Assembly: GCF_901687125.1 (NCBI RefSeq)
Contig: NZ_CABFJY010000014.1
Coordinates: forward strand, 1-39,772
Direction of reading: 5' to 3'
Length of the DNA: 39,772 bases
From: Actinobacillus vicugnae
GTDB lineage: Bacteria > Pseudomonadota > Gammaproteobacteria > Enterobacterales > Pasteurellaceae
Part shown: positions 27,181 through 35,588 of the stretch, one piece after another
How positions within the stretch are numbered: the stretch's first letter is position 1
Layout: each line of letters starts with the position of its first letter
Position numbers and translations under genes: made by a program
Notes under the pieces: generated by a model
Seen by the model: the letters and a program-made list of their open reading frames with translations, nothing else
Databases searched by the model: none
What the model was told of the DNA's origin: nothing

Positions 27181-27209
27181 TTGAATGATTAGTAAAACTA
27201 TTCTATACT
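27181..27209 (+). promoter_or_regulatory. Sigma-70 promoter of the urea channel/urease operon
   Basis: TTGAAT (27181-27186) and TATACT (27204-27209) are separated by exactly 17 bases and point toward the urea transporter. Transcription would start near 27216, giving a leader of about 210 bases. Confidence 0.72.
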
Positions 27210-27253
27210 AGCCCGCAATTTTGATTTTGAAAACATTACAGTGAGGGATTTTT

Positions 27254-27358
27254 ATGTCAGACAATATTGAGACACTTGATGAAGAATTTTCCTCTTTTTA
27301 TTCTTTTACCGCTGTTCAACATTTGTTATTCAAATCTATTCATAAAGCACCTACCTAA
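27254..27358 (+). CDS. Possible 34-residue leader peptide before the urea channel
   Basis: An ATG with a good ribosome binding site (GTGAGGGA nine bases upstream) opens a 34-codon frame, MSDNIETLDEEFSSFYSFTA and then VQHLLFKSIHKAPT. I recognise no family. It is acidic at the start, with no signal peptide or membrane segment. It lies on the operon leader between the promoter and the urea channel gene, and its stop is two bases before one arm of an inverted repeat that covers the channel gene's ribosome binding site. It could be a coupling or regulatory leader, or the remnant of a lost gene. Confidence 0.45.
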   Translation: MSDNIETLDEEFSSFYSFTAVQHLLFKSIHKAPT

Positions 27359-27360
27359 TA

Positions 27361-27419
27361 TTTTCCCATTCTATTTTTAACATTTAACGCTATTTTTTCA
27401 TTTATTGCTGTATGGGAAA
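27361..27419 (+). promoter_or_regulatory. Inverted repeat masking the urea-channel ribosome binding site
   Basis: TTTCCCAT near 27362 can pair with ATGGGAAA (27412-27419), which holds the only purine-rich stretch before the channel start at 27425. In the folded leader the start site would be hidden. A role in translational coupling is inferred. Confidence 0.45.
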
Positions 27420-27424
27420 TACCA

Positions 27425-28327
27425 ATGAAACTTCTTAGAACTACCTTAACTGGTATAGGGCAAATTTTTTTACAAGAAAACGGGTTAACAGGACTTATTA
27501 TCGTGATTGCGATGTTTTTTAGCCATTGGACATTAGGCATCGGTTGCTTTGTGGGAGCGTTAATTGGAACATTAACCGCACAGCTATTACGTTATCCAGC
27601 CGCACAAATTAAGCAAGGATTATATAGTTTTAACGCGAGTTTAGCTTTTATGTGTGTAATGTTTACGTTTGGGCTCGTTAATGCGGCAAATCCACTTATT
27701 TGGCTAAATGCCATCATTGCCTCCATTGTTGCTACGCTGATTATGCGAGAATTTACGAAACGTGGCAAAGTGGCTTTTACCTTTCCTTTTGTCCTTACCT
27801 GTTGGATATTTTGTTGGAGTGTGGCGAAACTTAACTTATTGGATTTAGCTCAAACGACGCCTGAGTTAGATGATTACACTGATACCTTACATGCAATCAG
27901 TGAGCCTTTTTATGCGTGGGCAGAAGTCAATTTCGGTTCTAGCCTGATTACAGGCGTGTTACTGTTCTTAGCTATTGCTATCAGCTCTCCAATGGCGGCA
28001 ATGTATGGGCTAGCGGCAGCAACAATAGGCACTGCATTTGCGAATTACCTATTAACTATTCACCCAAATCAACTTGCTAACGGTATTTACGGCTTCTCGC
28101 CAATTTTGGTGGCGTGTGCCTTTGCGGGCGAGCGCTTTCGCAATTTTATTTATATTATTTTCGGCACACTACTGGCGGTATTTATTCAATTTAGCTTATC
28201 TACATTGGACATTGCGACCTATACCATTGGCTTTATTGTGGCAAGCTGGATTATTTTAGCGATAAAAGCGAAAGTGGATAAAACGGCTTTCGATAAAAAT
28301 AAATTAGTGAGATTACTGAACCCTTAA
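27425..28327 (+). CDS. Urea channel/transporter (UT family)
   Basis: 300 residues, an integral membrane protein with about ten helices in two related halves. UT-family proteins are trimeric selective urea channels. Each half carries the repeat signature: GLYSFNASLAFMCVMF near residue 66 and GIYGFSPILVACAF near 220, each with the usual Leu-Pro/Ser-Pro-like turn near a pore helix. It lies directly upstream of ureA, as ApUT does in A. pleuropneumoniae, so it brings in urea for urease. The nickel transporter genes (cbiKLMQO) found beside it in that species are missing here. Confidence 0.9.
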   Translation: MKLLRTTLTGIGQIFLQENGLTGLIIVIAMFFSHWTLGIGCFVGALIGTLTAQLLRYPAAQIKQGLYSFNASLAFMCVMFTFGLVNAANPLIWLNAIIASIVATLIMREFTKRGKVAFTFPFVLTCWIFCWSVAKLNLLDLAQTTPELDDYTDTLHAISEPFYAWAEVNFGSSLITGVLLFLAIAISSPMAAMYGLAAATIGTAFANYLLTIHPNQLANGIYGFSPILVACAFAGERFRNFIYIIFGTLLAVFIQFSLSTLDIATYTIGFIVASWIILAIKAKVDKTAFDKNKLVRLLNP

Positions 28328-28387
28328 CAAGCGGTTTATTTTTCATTATTTTTTACACTTTTCATTAAAAATAAAAGAAGGTACAAA

Positions 28388-28690
28388 ATGCATTTAACTT
28401 CAAGAGAACAAGAAAAACTGATGTTGTTTCTTGCAGGGGAGCTGGCAGCAAAACGCAAAGCTCGTGGTGTGAAATTAAATTATCCAGAGGCAATCGCCTA
28501 TATTGCCAGCCATTTGCAGGAAGCTGCTCGTGATGGTATGTCGGTAGCAGAAGTGATGCAATACGGTGCTACGTTACTGACTGTAGATGATGTAATGGAA
28601 GGTATTGCTGAAATGGTGCACGAAGTGCAAATTGAAGCAACTTTCCCTGATGGCACTAAATTAGTCACGGTGCATCATCCAATTCGCTAG
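28388..28690 (+). CDS. ureA: Urease subunit gamma
   Basis: 100 residues, the standard length. Smallest structural urease subunit, part of the (UreABC)3 holoenzyme that hydrolyses urea to ammonia and carbamate. [20 protein letters not shown] at the N-terminus and [11 protein letters not shown] with the [14 protein letters not shown] end are typical (here [13 protein letters not shown]). AGAAGGTAC precedes the ATG. The operon continues with ureB after a REP-like hairpin. Confidence 0.97.
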   Translation: MHLTSREQEKLMLFLAGELAAKRKARGVKLNYPEAIAYIASHLQEAARDGMSVAEVMQYGATLLTVDDVMEGIAEMVHEVQIEATFPDGTKLVTVHHPIR

Positions 28691-28697
28691 CAATTTT

Positions 28698-28725
28698 ATA
28701 GGGCATCAAGCGTGGCGCCCCTATC
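28698..28725. repeat. REP-like hairpin between ureA and ureB
   Basis: ATAGGGC ... GCCCCTAT with an unpaired C in the right arm. The same arm design occurs at 33399 next to a decayed REP-type transposase. Confidence 0.6.
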
Positions 28726-28748
28726 ACATAAAAAGGAATAAATAAAAA

Positions 28749-29054
28749 ATGATCCCTGGAGAATATCAATTAGCAGACGGTGACATTCAAGCTAATATTG
28801 GGCGTAAAACCGTCAAATTAGAAGTGGTCAATACGGGCGACCGTCCGATTCAAGTCGGTTCGCATTACCATTTTTTCGAAACCAATTTTGCCCTCAAATT
28901 TGACCGCTTGCAGGCAAGGGGGATGCGTTTAAATGTACCGTCTGGCAATGCGGTGCGTTTTGAACCAGGTGAAGCTAAAGAAGTGGAACTGGTTGAGTTT
29001 GGTGGTAATAAAGTGATTTACGGTTTCCATAACGAAATCGACGGCAAATTATAG
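28749..29054 (+). CDS. ureB: Urease subunit beta
   Basis: 101 residues, standard length. Structural subunit with [13 protein letters not shown] at the start and [11 protein letters not shown] and [18 protein letters not shown] in the core. An uptake-signal core (GACCGCTTG) is embedded in the codons near 28902. GGAATAAATAAAA lies before the ATG; the distance to ureC is 13 bases. Confidence 0.97.
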   Translation: MIPGEYQLADGDIQANIGRKTVKLEVVNTGDRPIQVGSHYHFFETNFALKFDRLQARGMRLNVPSGNAVRFEPGEAKEVELVEFGGNKVIYGFHNEIDGKL

Positions 29055-29067
29055 GGAGAAGAAAAAA

Positions 29068-30789
29068 ATGGCATTAACAATCCCACGCAGTCAATATGTA
29101 GCAACTTACGGCCCAACGGTAGGCGATAAAGTGCGTTTAGGCGATACCGATTTATGGGCGACCATTGAGCAAGATTTCTTAACTAAAGGTGATGAGTGTA
29201 AATTCGGTGGCGGTAAATCAGTGCGTGATGGTATGGCACAATCCAGTACTGCAACCCGTGATAATCCTAATGTGTTAGATTTCGCACTGACTAACGTGAT
29301 GATTATCGACGCTAAACTAGGCATTATCAAAGCAGATATTGGTATTCGTGATGGACGTATTGTGGGCATTGGTCAAGCGGGCAACCCTGACACCATGGAT
29401 AACGTCACTCCGAATATGATTATCGGTGCCAGCACCGAAGTGCATAATGGCGCACATTTAATTGCTACGGCGGGAGGAATCGATACTCATATTCACTGGA
29501 TCTGCCCACAACAGGCACAACATGCGATTGAAAATGGGATTACCACCATGATCGGCGGTGGTTCAGGTCCCGCAGATGGCACGCACGCAACTACTTGTAC
29601 TTCGGGTAAGTTTAATATTGAAAGAATGTTCCAAGCTTGCGAAGCGTTGCCAGTCAATATCGGCTTTTTTGGTAAAGGCAACTGCTCAACTCTTGAACCG
29701 CTTAAAGAACAAATTGTTGCGGGCGCATTAGGTTTAAAAATTCATGAAGACTGGGGCGCAACGCCAGCGGTAATTGATGCAGCATTAAAAGTAGCGGACG
29801 AAATGGACGTGCAAGTCGCAATCCATACCGACACCCTTAACGAAAGTGGTTTCTTAGAAAATACCATGAAAGCGATTGATGGCCGTGTGATTCACACCTT
29901 CCACACCGAAGGTGCGGGCGGAGGTCACGCCCCTGATATTATCAAAGCGGCGATGTATCCAAACGTATTGCCTGCTTCAACTAACCCAACTCGTCCGTTT
30001 ACGGTAAACACCATTGATGAGCATTTGGATATGTTAATGGTTTGTCATCACTTAGATAAACGAGTACCAGAAGACGTGGCGTTTGCCGACAGCCGTATCC
30101 GCCCTGAAACCATTGCAGCGGAAGATATTTTGCACGATATGGGCGTGTTCTCAATTATGAGTTCTGACAGCCAAGCAATGGGACGTGTCGGCGAAGTGGT
30201 AACGAGAACGTGGCAAACCGCTGATAAGATGAAAGCACAACGTGGAGCATTGGCGGAAGATCCGAATAGTGATAACTTTCGTATTAAACGTTATATTGCG
30301 AAATATACTATCAACCCAGCAATTGCACATGGGATCAGCCAACACGTTGGCTCGCTTGAAGTGGGCAAACTGGCTGACATCGTATTGTGGAAACCGCAAT
30401 TCTTCGGGGTAAAACCTGAATTGGTCATGAAAAAAGGCTTTATCAGCTTTGCGAAAATGGGTGATCCGAATGCATCAATCCCAACGCCACAACCAGTATT
30501 TTACCGCCCAATGTTTGGCGCGAATGCTAAGGCAAATACTGAAAGTGCAGTTTACTTTGTGTCTGAAGCCAGCGTGCAGGCAGACATTAAAACCCAATAT
30601 GGCATTCAAAAAGAAACACTTGCAGTGAAAGGCTGTCGTGATGTGGGCAAAAAAGACCTCGTTCACAATAACGCTACCCCTGAAATCACTGTTGATCCAG
30701 AGCGCTACGAAGTGCGTGTAGATGGTGAGCATATCACTTGTGAACCAGCAACTAAAGTTCCTTTGGCTCAGCGTTATTTCTTGTTTTAA
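29068..30789 (+). CDS. ureC: Urease catalytic subunit alpha
   Basis: 573 residues, full length. This subunit holds the two-nickel active site. Visible ligands are His141 and His143 (DTHIHWICP), the bridging Lys224 that is carbamylated ([10 protein letters not shown]), His253 (AIHTDT) and His279 (TFHTEG); the mobile flap has Cys326-His327-His328 (MVCHHLD). All expected residues are present, so the enzyme should be active if it is matured. GGGAGAAG serves as ribosome binding site. A terminator-like hairpin lies between this gene and ureX. Confidence 0.98.
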   Translation: MALTIPRSQYVATYGPTVGDKVRLGDTDLWATIEQDFLTKGDECKFGGGKSVRDGMAQSSTATRDNPNVLDFALTNVMIIDAKLGIIKADIGIRDGRIVGIGQAGNPDTMDNVTPNMIIGASTEVHNGAHLIATAGGIDTHIHWICPQQAQHAIENGITTMIGGGSGPADGTHATTCTSGKFNIERMFQACEALPVNIGFFGKGNCSTLEPLKEQIVAGALGLKIHEDWGATPAVIDAALKVADEMDVQVAIHTDTLNESGFLENTMKAIDGRVIHTFHTEGAGGGHAPDIIKAAMYPNVLPASTNPTRPFTVNTIDEHLDMLMVCHHLDKRVPEDVAFADSRIRPETIAAEDILHDMGVFSIMSSDSQAMGRVGEVVTRTWQTADKMKAQRGALAEDPNSDNFRIKRYIAKYTINPAIAHGISQHVGSLEVGKLADIVLWKPQFFGVKPELVMKKGFISFAKMGDPNASIPTPQPVFYRPMFGANAKANTESAVYFVSEASVQADIKTQYGIQKETLAVKGCRDVGKKDLVHNNATPEITVDPERYEVRVDGEHITCEPATKVPLAQRYFLF

Positions 30790-30857
30790 GTGACTACATA
30801 CTGACCCAGAGCTACTTTATGGCTATCAGAAATAGTCGAAAAGCGGCTTAAGTTAAT

Positions 30858-30886
30858 AAACCTAGTACAGCTCGTACTAGGTTTTT
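30858..30886 (+). terminator. Terminator-like hairpin between ureC and ureX
   Basis: Perfect 11-bp stem AAACCTAGTAC / GTACTAGGTTT with a five-base loop and T-rich end, just before the ureX ribosome binding site. It probably acts as a partial terminator that sets accessory genes below structural genes. Confidence 0.75.
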
Positions 30887-30897
30887 AAGGAGAATTT

Positions 30898-31515
30898 ATG
30901 AAACTTTGGTACTCAACCACCAGCCCATTTGTGCGTAAAGTTATTGCGGTGATCAAACATCACCAATTAGAAGAAAAGGTTGAAATGTTGCGCATTAGTT
31001 CCTCATTCGACCCAAATTCACCACACAATAAAGACAATCCACTTGGGCGTGTACCTGCATTACAGCGCAATTGTGGACGTTGGTTATTTGGTAGTTTGTT
31101 AATTGCAGAATACCTCGATCAAAAAGGCTCGAACGATCGCTTAGTGCCTGAAACGGGCAAAGTTCGCTGGAATACCTTAGCATTACATAATTTAGCCGAT
31201 GGTATTATGGAAAACACGATGCCAATGGTTGCCGAAAAAATGCTTCGCCCAGAAACTGAGTGGTGGATAACCCGTCATCAACAGCTGATGGCACGCAATA
31301 TCAACAGTTTTGCTCAACTTGAACAAACACTCGAAGAATTTGGTAACGAACTGAATATCGGCACTATCACGGCAGTTTGTTTAATCGACTGGTGGCAATT
31401 CCGAGCGGAAAAATTGGGTTACGATCTTGCAAAAAATCACCCGAATCTGACCGCTTGGGCAGAGCGGATGAATGAAAAATATGAGGTGTTGGCGGACACC
31501 AAGCCGAGCGCATAG
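30898..31515 (+). CDS. ureX: GST-like protein of the urease cluster (UreX)
   Basis: 205 residues. The N-terminal thioredoxin-like half (about 1-75, with MKLWYSTTSPFVRKVIAVI and NPLGRVPAL) and a C-terminal helical half mark a glutathione S-transferase-fold protein. A. pleuropneumoniae has an extra gene of this kind between ureC and ureE (order ureABCXEFGD), so I use that name. Its role is unknown; nickel delivery or redox protection are guesses. It is preceded by AAGGAG and the hairpin above. Confidence 0.8.
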   Translation: MKLWYSTTSPFVRKVIAVIKHHQLEEKVEMLRISSSFDPNSPHNKDNPLGRVPALQRNCGRWLFGSLLIAEYLDQKGSNDRLVPETGKVRWNTLALHNLADGIMENTMPMVAEKMLRPETEWWITRHQQLMARNINSFAQLEQTLEEFGNELNIGTITAVCLIDWWQFRAEKLGYDLAKNHPNLTAWAERMNEKYEVLADTKPSA

Positions 31516-31636
31516 CTTACGCACTAACGTACATCGTTAAGTATCGTGCTGTCGTTCTGCGAGCAATAACAAAGTGGTTGCAGAGCAACTTTATAATTCG
31601 TAACTCCATACGCAAGTACGGGGCAAAGGAAATAAA

Positions 31637-32194
31637 ATGCAAATAATTAACCCAATCCTTCCAGTAATGGAAGACATTTTAGGCAATCTGACTGAGCTAC
31701 AAAAAAGCGGTCAGATTACCACCCAAAAAATTGATTATGTTTCGCTTGAATGGTTTGAGAGTGAGCGGAATATTTTGCGCAAAAAAAGCCAAACAGGACG
31801 TGAAGTAGCGTTCCGTTTGCTTAAAGAAGGACAACGCTTAAAACATGATGATGTGGTGTTTATTAGCGATGAATTTGTGTTAGCGATTGAAATTCTACCG
31901 TCTGAAGTGATTGTGCTTTCGCCGAAAACTTTGCCTGAAATGGCACGTGCTTGCTATGAAATCGGTAACAAGCATTCACCGCTGTTTTTGGACGGCGATG
32001 AAGTGACACTCCCTTATGACAAACCGATGTTTGAATGGTTACAAGCGGCGGGATTTGCTCCACAAAAAGCAGAACGCCGTTTAAGTCAAGCGTTGCGTGC
32101 CAACTCAGCGCAAGGTCACGGGCATTCTCACAGCCATTCGCATGATCATCATGGCTATCATCATCACGGAGACGGAAATTGGCACAAGCACTAA
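31637..32194 (+). CDS. ureE: Urease accessory protein UreE (nickel chaperone)
   Basis: 185 residues. UreE delivers nickel to the UreG-UreF-UreD complex. The N-terminal peptide-binding domain (about 1-75) is followed by a metal-binding domain with the RCLP-like AFRLLKEGQRLKHDDV and ACYEIGNKHSPLF, then a histidine-rich tail (about 160-185: HGHSHSHSHDHHGYHHHG) that binds several nickel ions. AAGGAAATAAA precedes the ATG. Its 3' end overlaps the ureF start by 16 bases. Confidence 0.96.
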   Translation: MQIINPILPVMEDILGNLTELQKSGQITTQKIDYVSLEWFESERNILRKKSQTGREVAFRLLKEGQRLKHDDVVFISDEFVLAIEILPSEVIVLSPKTLPEMARACYEIGNKHSPLFLDGDEVTLPYDKPMFEWLQAAGFAPQKAERRLSQALRANSAQGHGHSHSHSHDHHGYHHHGDGNWHKH

Positions 32195-32874
32195 CTCAAT
32201 TAGGCGCATTGTTACACCTTGTTGATCCGACTTTGCCGATTGGGGGGTTCAACCATTCGAATGGTTTGGAAACCTTTGTGCAGCAGGGCAAAGTAAACAG
32301 CCGAGCCAGCCTTGAAGAATATGTGCAAACGCAACTGATGCAGAACTGGATTTACAACGACGGGGCGTATTTATCGTTGGCGTTTGAGGCAATGGCGAAC
32401 CACGATTTAGACCGCTTGTTGGCGCTCGATCAAGAACTGGCGGCGACAAAAATTGCCCGAGAAAGCCGAGAAGGCAGTTATAAATTGGGCGTTCGGTTGC
32501 TGAAAATTTTTATTCGTTATGAAAACCATCCATTGCTGGTGGAATTTCAGCGAGCGATCAGCGAAAAGCGTTGTCAGGGCTATTTTCCGATTGTATTTGC
32601 GATGGTGGCACAGGCAATGCACCTCGACAAAGCGGAAAGCCTGTATGCGTTTTACTATAATGCAGCAGTGGGGGGTGTGACCAATGGTGTGAAACTCGTA
32701 CCTCTTAGCCAGATGGACGGGCAAGATATTTTATTCGCATTGCGAAAGTCTATTGCTCAAGCGGTCGAAAATAGCCTCAATCCCGACCCAGAATGGCTTG
32801 GCACCGCAACGCTGGCAAGCGATATTCGCTCAATGCAACACGAACAACTTTATACACGGCTTTATATGTCGTGA
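32179..32874 (+). CDS. ureF: Urease accessory protein UreF
   Basis: 231 residues from a TTG start, since no in-frame ATG exists before the core. UreF bridges UreD and UreG in nickel insertion. LHLVDPTLPIGGFNHSNGLETF near residue 12 and AAVGGVTNGVKLVPLSQ near 165 are family signatures. GGAG lies about ten bases before the TTG, inside ureE. The start overlaps ureE by 16 bases, so coupling is likely. Its stop overlaps the ATG of the transposase remnant that follows. Confidence 0.93.
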   Translation: MAQALTQLGALLHLVDPTLPIGGFNHSNGLETFVQQGKVNSRASLEEYVQTQLMQNWIYNDGAYLSLAFEAMANHDLDRLLALDQELAATKIARESREGSYKLGVRLLKIFIRYENHPLLVEFQRAISEKRCQGYFPIVFAMVAQAMHLDKAESLYAFYYNAAVGGVTNGVKLVPLSQMDGQDILFALRKSIAQAVENSLNPDPEWLGTATLASDIRSMQHEQLYTRLYMS

Positions 32875-33372
32875 TGAAAATTGTCGCAACTGTGTCTAAC
32901 TTAAAGTTGAAATATTATGACTATGCCTCTGTGGGATATTATTTCATTACAATTTGTTGCAAAGATAGAATGCCGTTATTTGGCGAAATTGAAAATGGAA
33001 AAATGTATTTAAATCATCAGGGTGAAATTGCTCATTAAGAATGGTTTAACCCGCTTGATAAAAGAGAAAATATTGAATTGGATAATTTTGTAGTAATGCC
33101 AAACCACATTCACGGAATGATTAAAATTATTGAGCAACTTAAACCTAATAATGAAAACTATGTAGCTAAATTTCGCTGCCCCACAAATGATTTGAATTCG
33201 ATTATCCGTGGTTATAAATCAGCAGTAAGCAGTCAAATTGGTTTTTCTGTGTGGCAACGTAATTTTTATGAACATATTAATTTGGGATGAAAAATCATAT
33301 TTAACTATTTTTGAATATATACAAAATAATCCGATTTTATGGGAGCAAGATAGATTTTATATTTCAACCTAA
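32874..33372 (+). pseudogene. Decayed REP-associated tyrosine transposase (Y1/IS200-like)
   Basis: The conceptual protein starts at an ATG overlapping the ureF stop (LKYYDYASVGYYFITICCKD) and carries the HUH motif in MPNHIHGMI and the nucleophile region WQRNFYEHI. It is broken twice: an in-frame TAA at 33036-33038, and one extra A at 33279/33280 that shifts the frame in EHII-WDEKSYLTIFEYIQNNP. Removing both gives a protein of about 165 residues ending at 33372, the usual length for RAYT enzymes. These process REP hairpins, and one lies 27 bases downstream. It separates ureF from ureG by 580 bases without damaging either. Confidence 0.85.
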
Positions 33373-33398
33373 TTTCATAAGGATAACCATTAAATAGA

Positions 33399-33423
33399 TA
33401 GGGCGAACGCAGTTCGCCCCTAC
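33399..33423. repeat. REP-like hairpin next to the transposase remnant
   Basis: TAGGGCGAAC / GTTCGCCC(C)TA around a three-base loop (GCA), with an unpaired C in the right arm as in the hairpin at 28698. Confidence 0.75.
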
Positions 33424-33454
33424 ATTAATTCATTTGTGATAAATAGGAAAATCA

Positions 33455-34090
33455 ATGCGTAAATATATCAAAATCGGGGTGGCAGGCCCTGTGGGAGCGG
33501 GGAAAACCGCATTAATCGAGCGTTTAACCCGTGAAATTGCAAGCCGTTATAGCGTGGCGGTGATCACCAATGACATCTACACACAGGAAGATGCAGAGTT
33601 TTTAACCAAAAACAGCTTGTTGCCGCCAGAGCGTATTATGGGGGTAGAAACGGGCGGTTGTCCGCATACGGCGATTCGTGAAGATGCGTCGATGAACCTT
33701 GAAGCGGTGGATGAAATGGTGGCTCGTTTCCCAGAAGTAGAACTGATTTTTATTGAGTCAGGTGGCGATAACTTGTCAGCAACCTTCAGCCCTGATTTAG
33801 CGGACATTACTATTTTTGTGATTGATGTAGCACAGGGTGAAAAAATCCCACGCAAAGGCGGACCAGGCATCACACGTTCAGACCTTTTGGTGATTAACAA
33901 AACCGATCTTGCCCCATTTGTTGGTGCAGATTTAAGTGTTATGGAACGCGATGCACGCCGTATGCGTAACGGTCAACCATTTATTTTCACTAACTTAATG
34001 AAAAACGAAAACCTTGATGGTGTGATCGGCTGGATTGAAAAATATGCACTGTTGAAAAACAGCGAAGAACCAGCAGCGTTGGTACGTTAA
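33455..34090 (+). CDS. ureG: Urease accessory GTPase UreG
   Basis: 211 residues. UreG is a SIMIBI GTPase that drives nickel insertion into urease. The P-loop is [12 protein letters not shown] near residue 10; the nickel-binding Cys-Pro-His lies in [12 protein letters not shown] near 68; [17 protein letters not shown] and VINKTDLAP (G4, NKTD) complete the family pattern. The region upstream is the transposase remnant and its hairpin, so it depends either on read-through or on a promoter in that gap. Confidence 0.97.
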   Translation: MRKYIKIGVAGPVGAGKTALIERLTREIASRYSVAVITNDIYTQEDAEFLTKNSLLPPERIMGVETGGCPHTAIREDASMNLEAVDEMVARFPEVELIFIESGGDNLSATFSPDLADITIFVIDVAQGEKIPRKGGPGITRSDLLVINKTDLAPFVGADLSVMERDARRMRNGQPFIFTNLMKNENLDGVIGWIEKYALLKNSEEPAALVR

Positions 34091-34147
34091 TCATATAGAT
34101 CTCGGCTTCGCAAAAATGAGGCAAAATTAACCGCTTGGACATTGCAT

Positions 34148-34182
34148 AAATCTCCCTTAACCCCTTTTTGCTAAAGAGGGGG
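34148..34182. repeat. Inverted palindromic repeat, left copy
   Basis: Starts AAATCTCCC, then CCCC-T-rich-GCTAAAGAGGGG, forming an inner hairpin. It is an inverted copy of the element at 34227. Confidence 0.75.
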
Positions 34183-34226
34183 ACAATGTAGGGAAATTTT
34201 GCGATCTCTATTCTTCCACAAAACCG

Positions 34227-34262
34227 CTCCCCTCTTTAGCAAAGAGGGGCAGGGGGAGATTT
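34227..34262. repeat. Inverted palindromic repeat, right copy
   Basis: CCCCTCTTTAGCAAAGAGGGG hairpin followed by GGGGGAGATTT; reverse complement closely matches the left copy 44 bases away. The pair resembles a two-unit intergenic mosaic of REP type. Confidence 0.75.
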
Positions 34263-34276
34263 GAAAAAGTCTTAAA

Positions 34277-35095
34277 ATGCAAAGTAAATTACTTCTTTCA
34301 ACCAAACTCACCACCCAAGCTAAAACCCAGCTTGATCGTTATTTTGCTTCGTCGCCGTTTAAGGTGATGACTTTACCGAACCTTGATTCGCATTGGACGA
34401 ATGCGCTTAATGCGATGCAAATGTCGTCTTCGCCCGGTTTATTAGCGGGCGATCAGTTGGAAATCGACATTGAGATTGCCGATAACACGGCGCTTTCGTT
34501 GCTGACACAGGCGTTTACCCGAGTGCAATCAATGAACAAGGGCGATTATGCTACCCAGAAAACCTGCATAAAATTGGGCAAAAATAGCCGCTTGTTTTAC
34601 TTGCCACACCCGTTAGTATTGCACAAAGATAGTAGTTTTAAACAGACCACTGAAATTGAAATGGACGAGAATGCGGAGCTGATTTATGGCGAAATTGTGG
34701 CGATTGGGCGAGTGCTGAACGGTGAGCGGTTTGCCTTCCGTCATTTTGCGTCTTATTTGCGGATTTCGCACCAAAATCGACCGCTTGTCAGTGATCGTAT
34801 TCAGTGGTTACCCGCCCAAATGGCGTTAACTTCGTTAAGCCAAATGGAAGATTTTTCTCATCAAGGTTCACTGACCTATTTAAATTTGGCGAAAAATGCA
34901 ATTGAAATTAAGGTGTTGGTGCTTGAATTACAGACGCTACTTGCCGAGCAACAAAATATGTTGGCGGGTGTTTCGCAATTGAATGAAGGTGGACTGATGG
35001 TGCGTGTGTTGGCACATCGTGCCGATAGCATTCAACAATTATTTGAGCGGATTGGGCAACAGCTCAAAACGCATTCTGTCATTGAGTCATTTTAA
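34277..35095 (+). CDS. ureD: Urease accessory protein UreD (UreH)
   Basis: 272 residues. UreD docks on apo-urease and, with UreF and UreG, loads nickel. It is a beta-rich protein with SSPGLLAGDQLEIDIEI and TQAFTRVQSMNKG..A near the middle and YLPHPLVLHKDSSF, all family-typical. Last gene of the urease cluster, as in A. pleuropneumoniae; it lies 186 bases after ureG across an inverted repeat pair. No strong ribosome binding site is visible; AAAAAGTC lies before the ATG. Confidence 0.94.
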   Translation: MQSKLLLSTKLTTQAKTQLDRYFASSPFKVMTLPNLDSHWTNALNAMQMSSSPGLLAGDQLEIDIEIADNTALSLLTQAFTRVQSMNKGDYATQKTCIKLGKNSRLFYLPHPLVLHKDSSFKQTTEIEMDENAELIYGEIVAIGRVLNGERFAFRHFASYLRISHQNRPLVSDRIQWLPAQMALTSLSQMEDFSHQGSLTYLNLAKNAIEIKVLVLELQTLLAEQQNMLAGVSQLNEGGLMVRVLAHRADSIQQLFERIGQQLKTHSVIESF

Positions 35096-35110
35096 TTTAG
35101 GAGAGCTATT

Positions 35111-35395
35111 ATGATAGCAGTTTATGCAGTATGTTATGTCAAAGCGGATAAAATCACACAGTTTGAAGCGTTGGCAAAATCATTAATCAGTGCTTCGCTA
35201 AACGACCAAGGTTGTATTTCTTATGGTTGTGGGGCTGTGCAGGGGCAGTCAAATGTTTATACGTTTGTCGAGCAATGGCAATCACAAGCCGATTTGGCAT
35301 TGCACGCCCAACAAACGCATTTTATTGAGGCAGGCGCTCAGTTTAGTGAGCTATTAAGTCAGCCGATTGAGATCAATGTCGTTGATTTACTTTAA
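35111..35395 (+). CDS. ABM-domain monooxygenase-like protein (YgiN type)
   Basis: 94 residues, single antibiotic-biosynthesis-monooxygenase domain (ferredoxin-like fold, dimeric). IAVYAVCYVKADKITQFEALAKSLI and NVYTFVEQWQSQADLALHAQQTHF are typical of putative quinol monooxygenases such as YgiN. Substrate unknown, cytoplasmic. AGGAGAG precedes the ATG and it starts 15 bases after ureD, so it is probably co-transcribed with it, though it is not a known urease gene. Confidence 0.85.
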   Translation: MIAVYAVCYVKADKITQFEALAKSLISASLNDQGCISYGCGAVQGQSNVYTFVEQWQSQADLALHAQQTHFIEAGAQFSELLSQPIEINVVDLL

Positions 35396-35414
35396 TGGCT
35401 AAATTGTACAAATC

Positions 35415-35470
35415 ACAAGCGGTCAAATTTCTCTAACATTTTGCAAAAATGAGGGGATTTTGACCGCTTA
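35415..35470 (+). terminator. Facing uptake signals after the ABM gene
   Basis: ACAAGCGGTCAAATTT and AATTTTGACCGCTTA-like partner (GATTTTGACCGCTTA) face each other 20 bases after the stop and likely end the urease transcript. Confidence 0.65.
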
Positions 35471-35588
35471 CTTTTTTAATGATAGGTAAATTTGATTGGC
35501 AAGCGAGGGAACTTATTGCTAATTTGGCGTACGAATAGGCACTTATTTCGATAAGTGCATTTACCCTCAATCTTATTGGAGAAACCCT

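Noticed and set aside
33455-34090. Damage to ureG by the transposase insertion
   Set aside because: ureG is full length with its P-loop and Cys-Pro-His intact; the insertion ends before it.
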